Positions 4,996 through 5,482 of a stretch of 5,482 nucleotides of DNA are shown here, in pieces (the stretch's first letter is position 1; the number at the start of each line of letters is the position of its first letter). The notes under the pieces were generated by a model. It was given only the letters and a program-made list of their open reading frames with translations, searched no databases and was not told where the DNA came from. The stretch comes from Candidatus Uhrbacteria bacterium (lineage in GTDB: Bacteria > Patescibacteriota > Patescibacteriia > UBA9934). The DNA lies in assembly GCA_903891735.1 (NCBI GenBank), contig CAITFQ010000012.1:1-5482 (forward strand). The letters are read 5' to 3'. The translations under genes and the position numbers were made by a program.

Positions 4996-5482
4996 CTAAA
5001 CGATTCTTGGAGTGATAACGGCTTTGCCCATGTAGGCCTGAAGAACTTCGGGGATGAGGACGCTACCGTCAGCTTGCTGGAAGTTTTCGAGAATGGCGGC
5101 GATCGGGCGACCAGAGAAGGCGGTGCCGTTGACGGTGTGAACGAAAGCCGTCCCCTCTTCGCTACGGTAACGAGTGTTGAGGCGGCGAGCTTGGAAGTCC
5201 GTGCAGTTGCTGGTCGAGTGCGTTTCGCGGAAACGTTCTTGGCTCGGGAACCAGGCTTCGATGTCCCACTTTTTAGCGGCTGGCAGACCGAGGTCGCCGC
5301 TGACAATGTCGAGGACGTGATAGGGCAAGCCGAGGCCATGCATGAGCTCTTCTTCGATCGCGAGCATCATCTCATGTTCGGCGGCGGAAGATTCTGGCGG
5401 GCAGAAACTAAACATTTCGACTTTGGTGAATTGGTGCAAGCGGATGATGCCCTTAGTGTCCTTGCCGTAGGTGCCGGATTCG
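4996..5482 (-). CDS. serS: Seryl-tRNA synthetase, C-terminal part (5' end outside window)
   Basis: Class II synthetase charging tRNA-Ser with serine in the cytoplasm. The minus-strand frame is open through the right edge (first whole codon 5481-5479), reading ESGTYGKDTKGIIRLHQFTKVEMF, the motif 2 region of SerRS. The TTG at 5439 is an internal leucine codon and not a start. Downstream, GDLGLPAAKKWDIEAWFPSQ and STSNCTDFQARRLNTRYR are the conserved serine and ATP pocket segments. Motif 3 reads NGTAFSGRPIAAILENFQQ (5074-5130), with its arginine present. About 161 of roughly 420 residues are visible; the N-terminal tRNA-binding coiled coil is missing. It ends in TAG two bases before the alr GTG, so the two genes are almost certainly co-transcribed and possibly translationally coupled. 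Confidence 0.96.
   Translation of the reverse strand, partial: ESGTYGKDTKGIIRLHQFTKVEMFSFCPPESSAAEHEMMLAIEEELMHGLGLPYHVLDIVSGDLGLPAAKKWDIEAWFPSQERFRETHSTSNCTDFQARRLNTRYRSEEGTAFVHTVNGTAFSGRPIAAILENFQQADGSVLIPEVLQAYMGKAVITPRIV

Noticed and set aside
4875..5339. Minus-strand 154-residue frame overlapping serS and alr, plus a 78-residue frame at 4270-4506
   Set aside because: They run in another frame of clearly conserved genes and have low-complexity Ser/Thr/Pro/Arg composition; treated as shadows.

Overview
The window comes from a compact bacterial genome using the standard genetic code: TAA, TAG and TGA all end genes here. It holds six protein genes in two convergent groups, separated by one 510-base non-coding stretch. 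Protein style suggests Candidatus Saccharibacteria or another Patescibacteria (CPR) lineage: the KLSKRKGDVSV form of GltX, small tightly packed genes, and poor Shine-Dalgarno signals. This assignment is an inference from family resemblance; no rRNA or ribosomal protein is present to confirm it.

Plus strand, 1-1956: the C-terminal half of glutamyl-tRNA synthetase (gltX, cut by the left edge). Ten bases later comes a secreted coiled-coil M23 peptidoglycan hydrolase of the PcsB/CwlO/EnvC type with all its zinc and catalytic residues.

Minus strand, 5482 to 2467: an apparent operon read from right to left. It contains the C-terminal part of seryl-tRNA synthetase (serS, cut by the right edge), alanine racemase (alr), the divisome protein FtsQ/DivIB (ftsQ) and a Bcp-type thiol peroxidase (bcp). 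Gaps are 2 and 11 bases, and the last junction is a 4-base ATGA overlap. A good intrinsic terminator at 2382-2424 closes it. The operon joins translation (SerS), supply of D-alanine for peptidoglycan (Alr), septum assembly (FtsQ) and peroxide defence (Bcp). The opposing M23 hydrolase would act on the same wall during cell separation.

Between the two groups, 1957-2466 has no credible gene. It holds a roughly 220-260 base repeat-like element with imperfect terminal inverted repeats and internal inverted repeats (about 2019-2280), then two back-to-back terminators facing opposite ways. The element resembles a MITE or REP-type intergenic repeat and is the least explained part of the window. The other notable point is the alanine racemase: three positions that are Lys, Asp and Tyr in the classical enzyme appear to be Glu, Asn and Pro. 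No phage, CRISPR, toxin-antitoxin, defence or secondary-metabolite system is visible.
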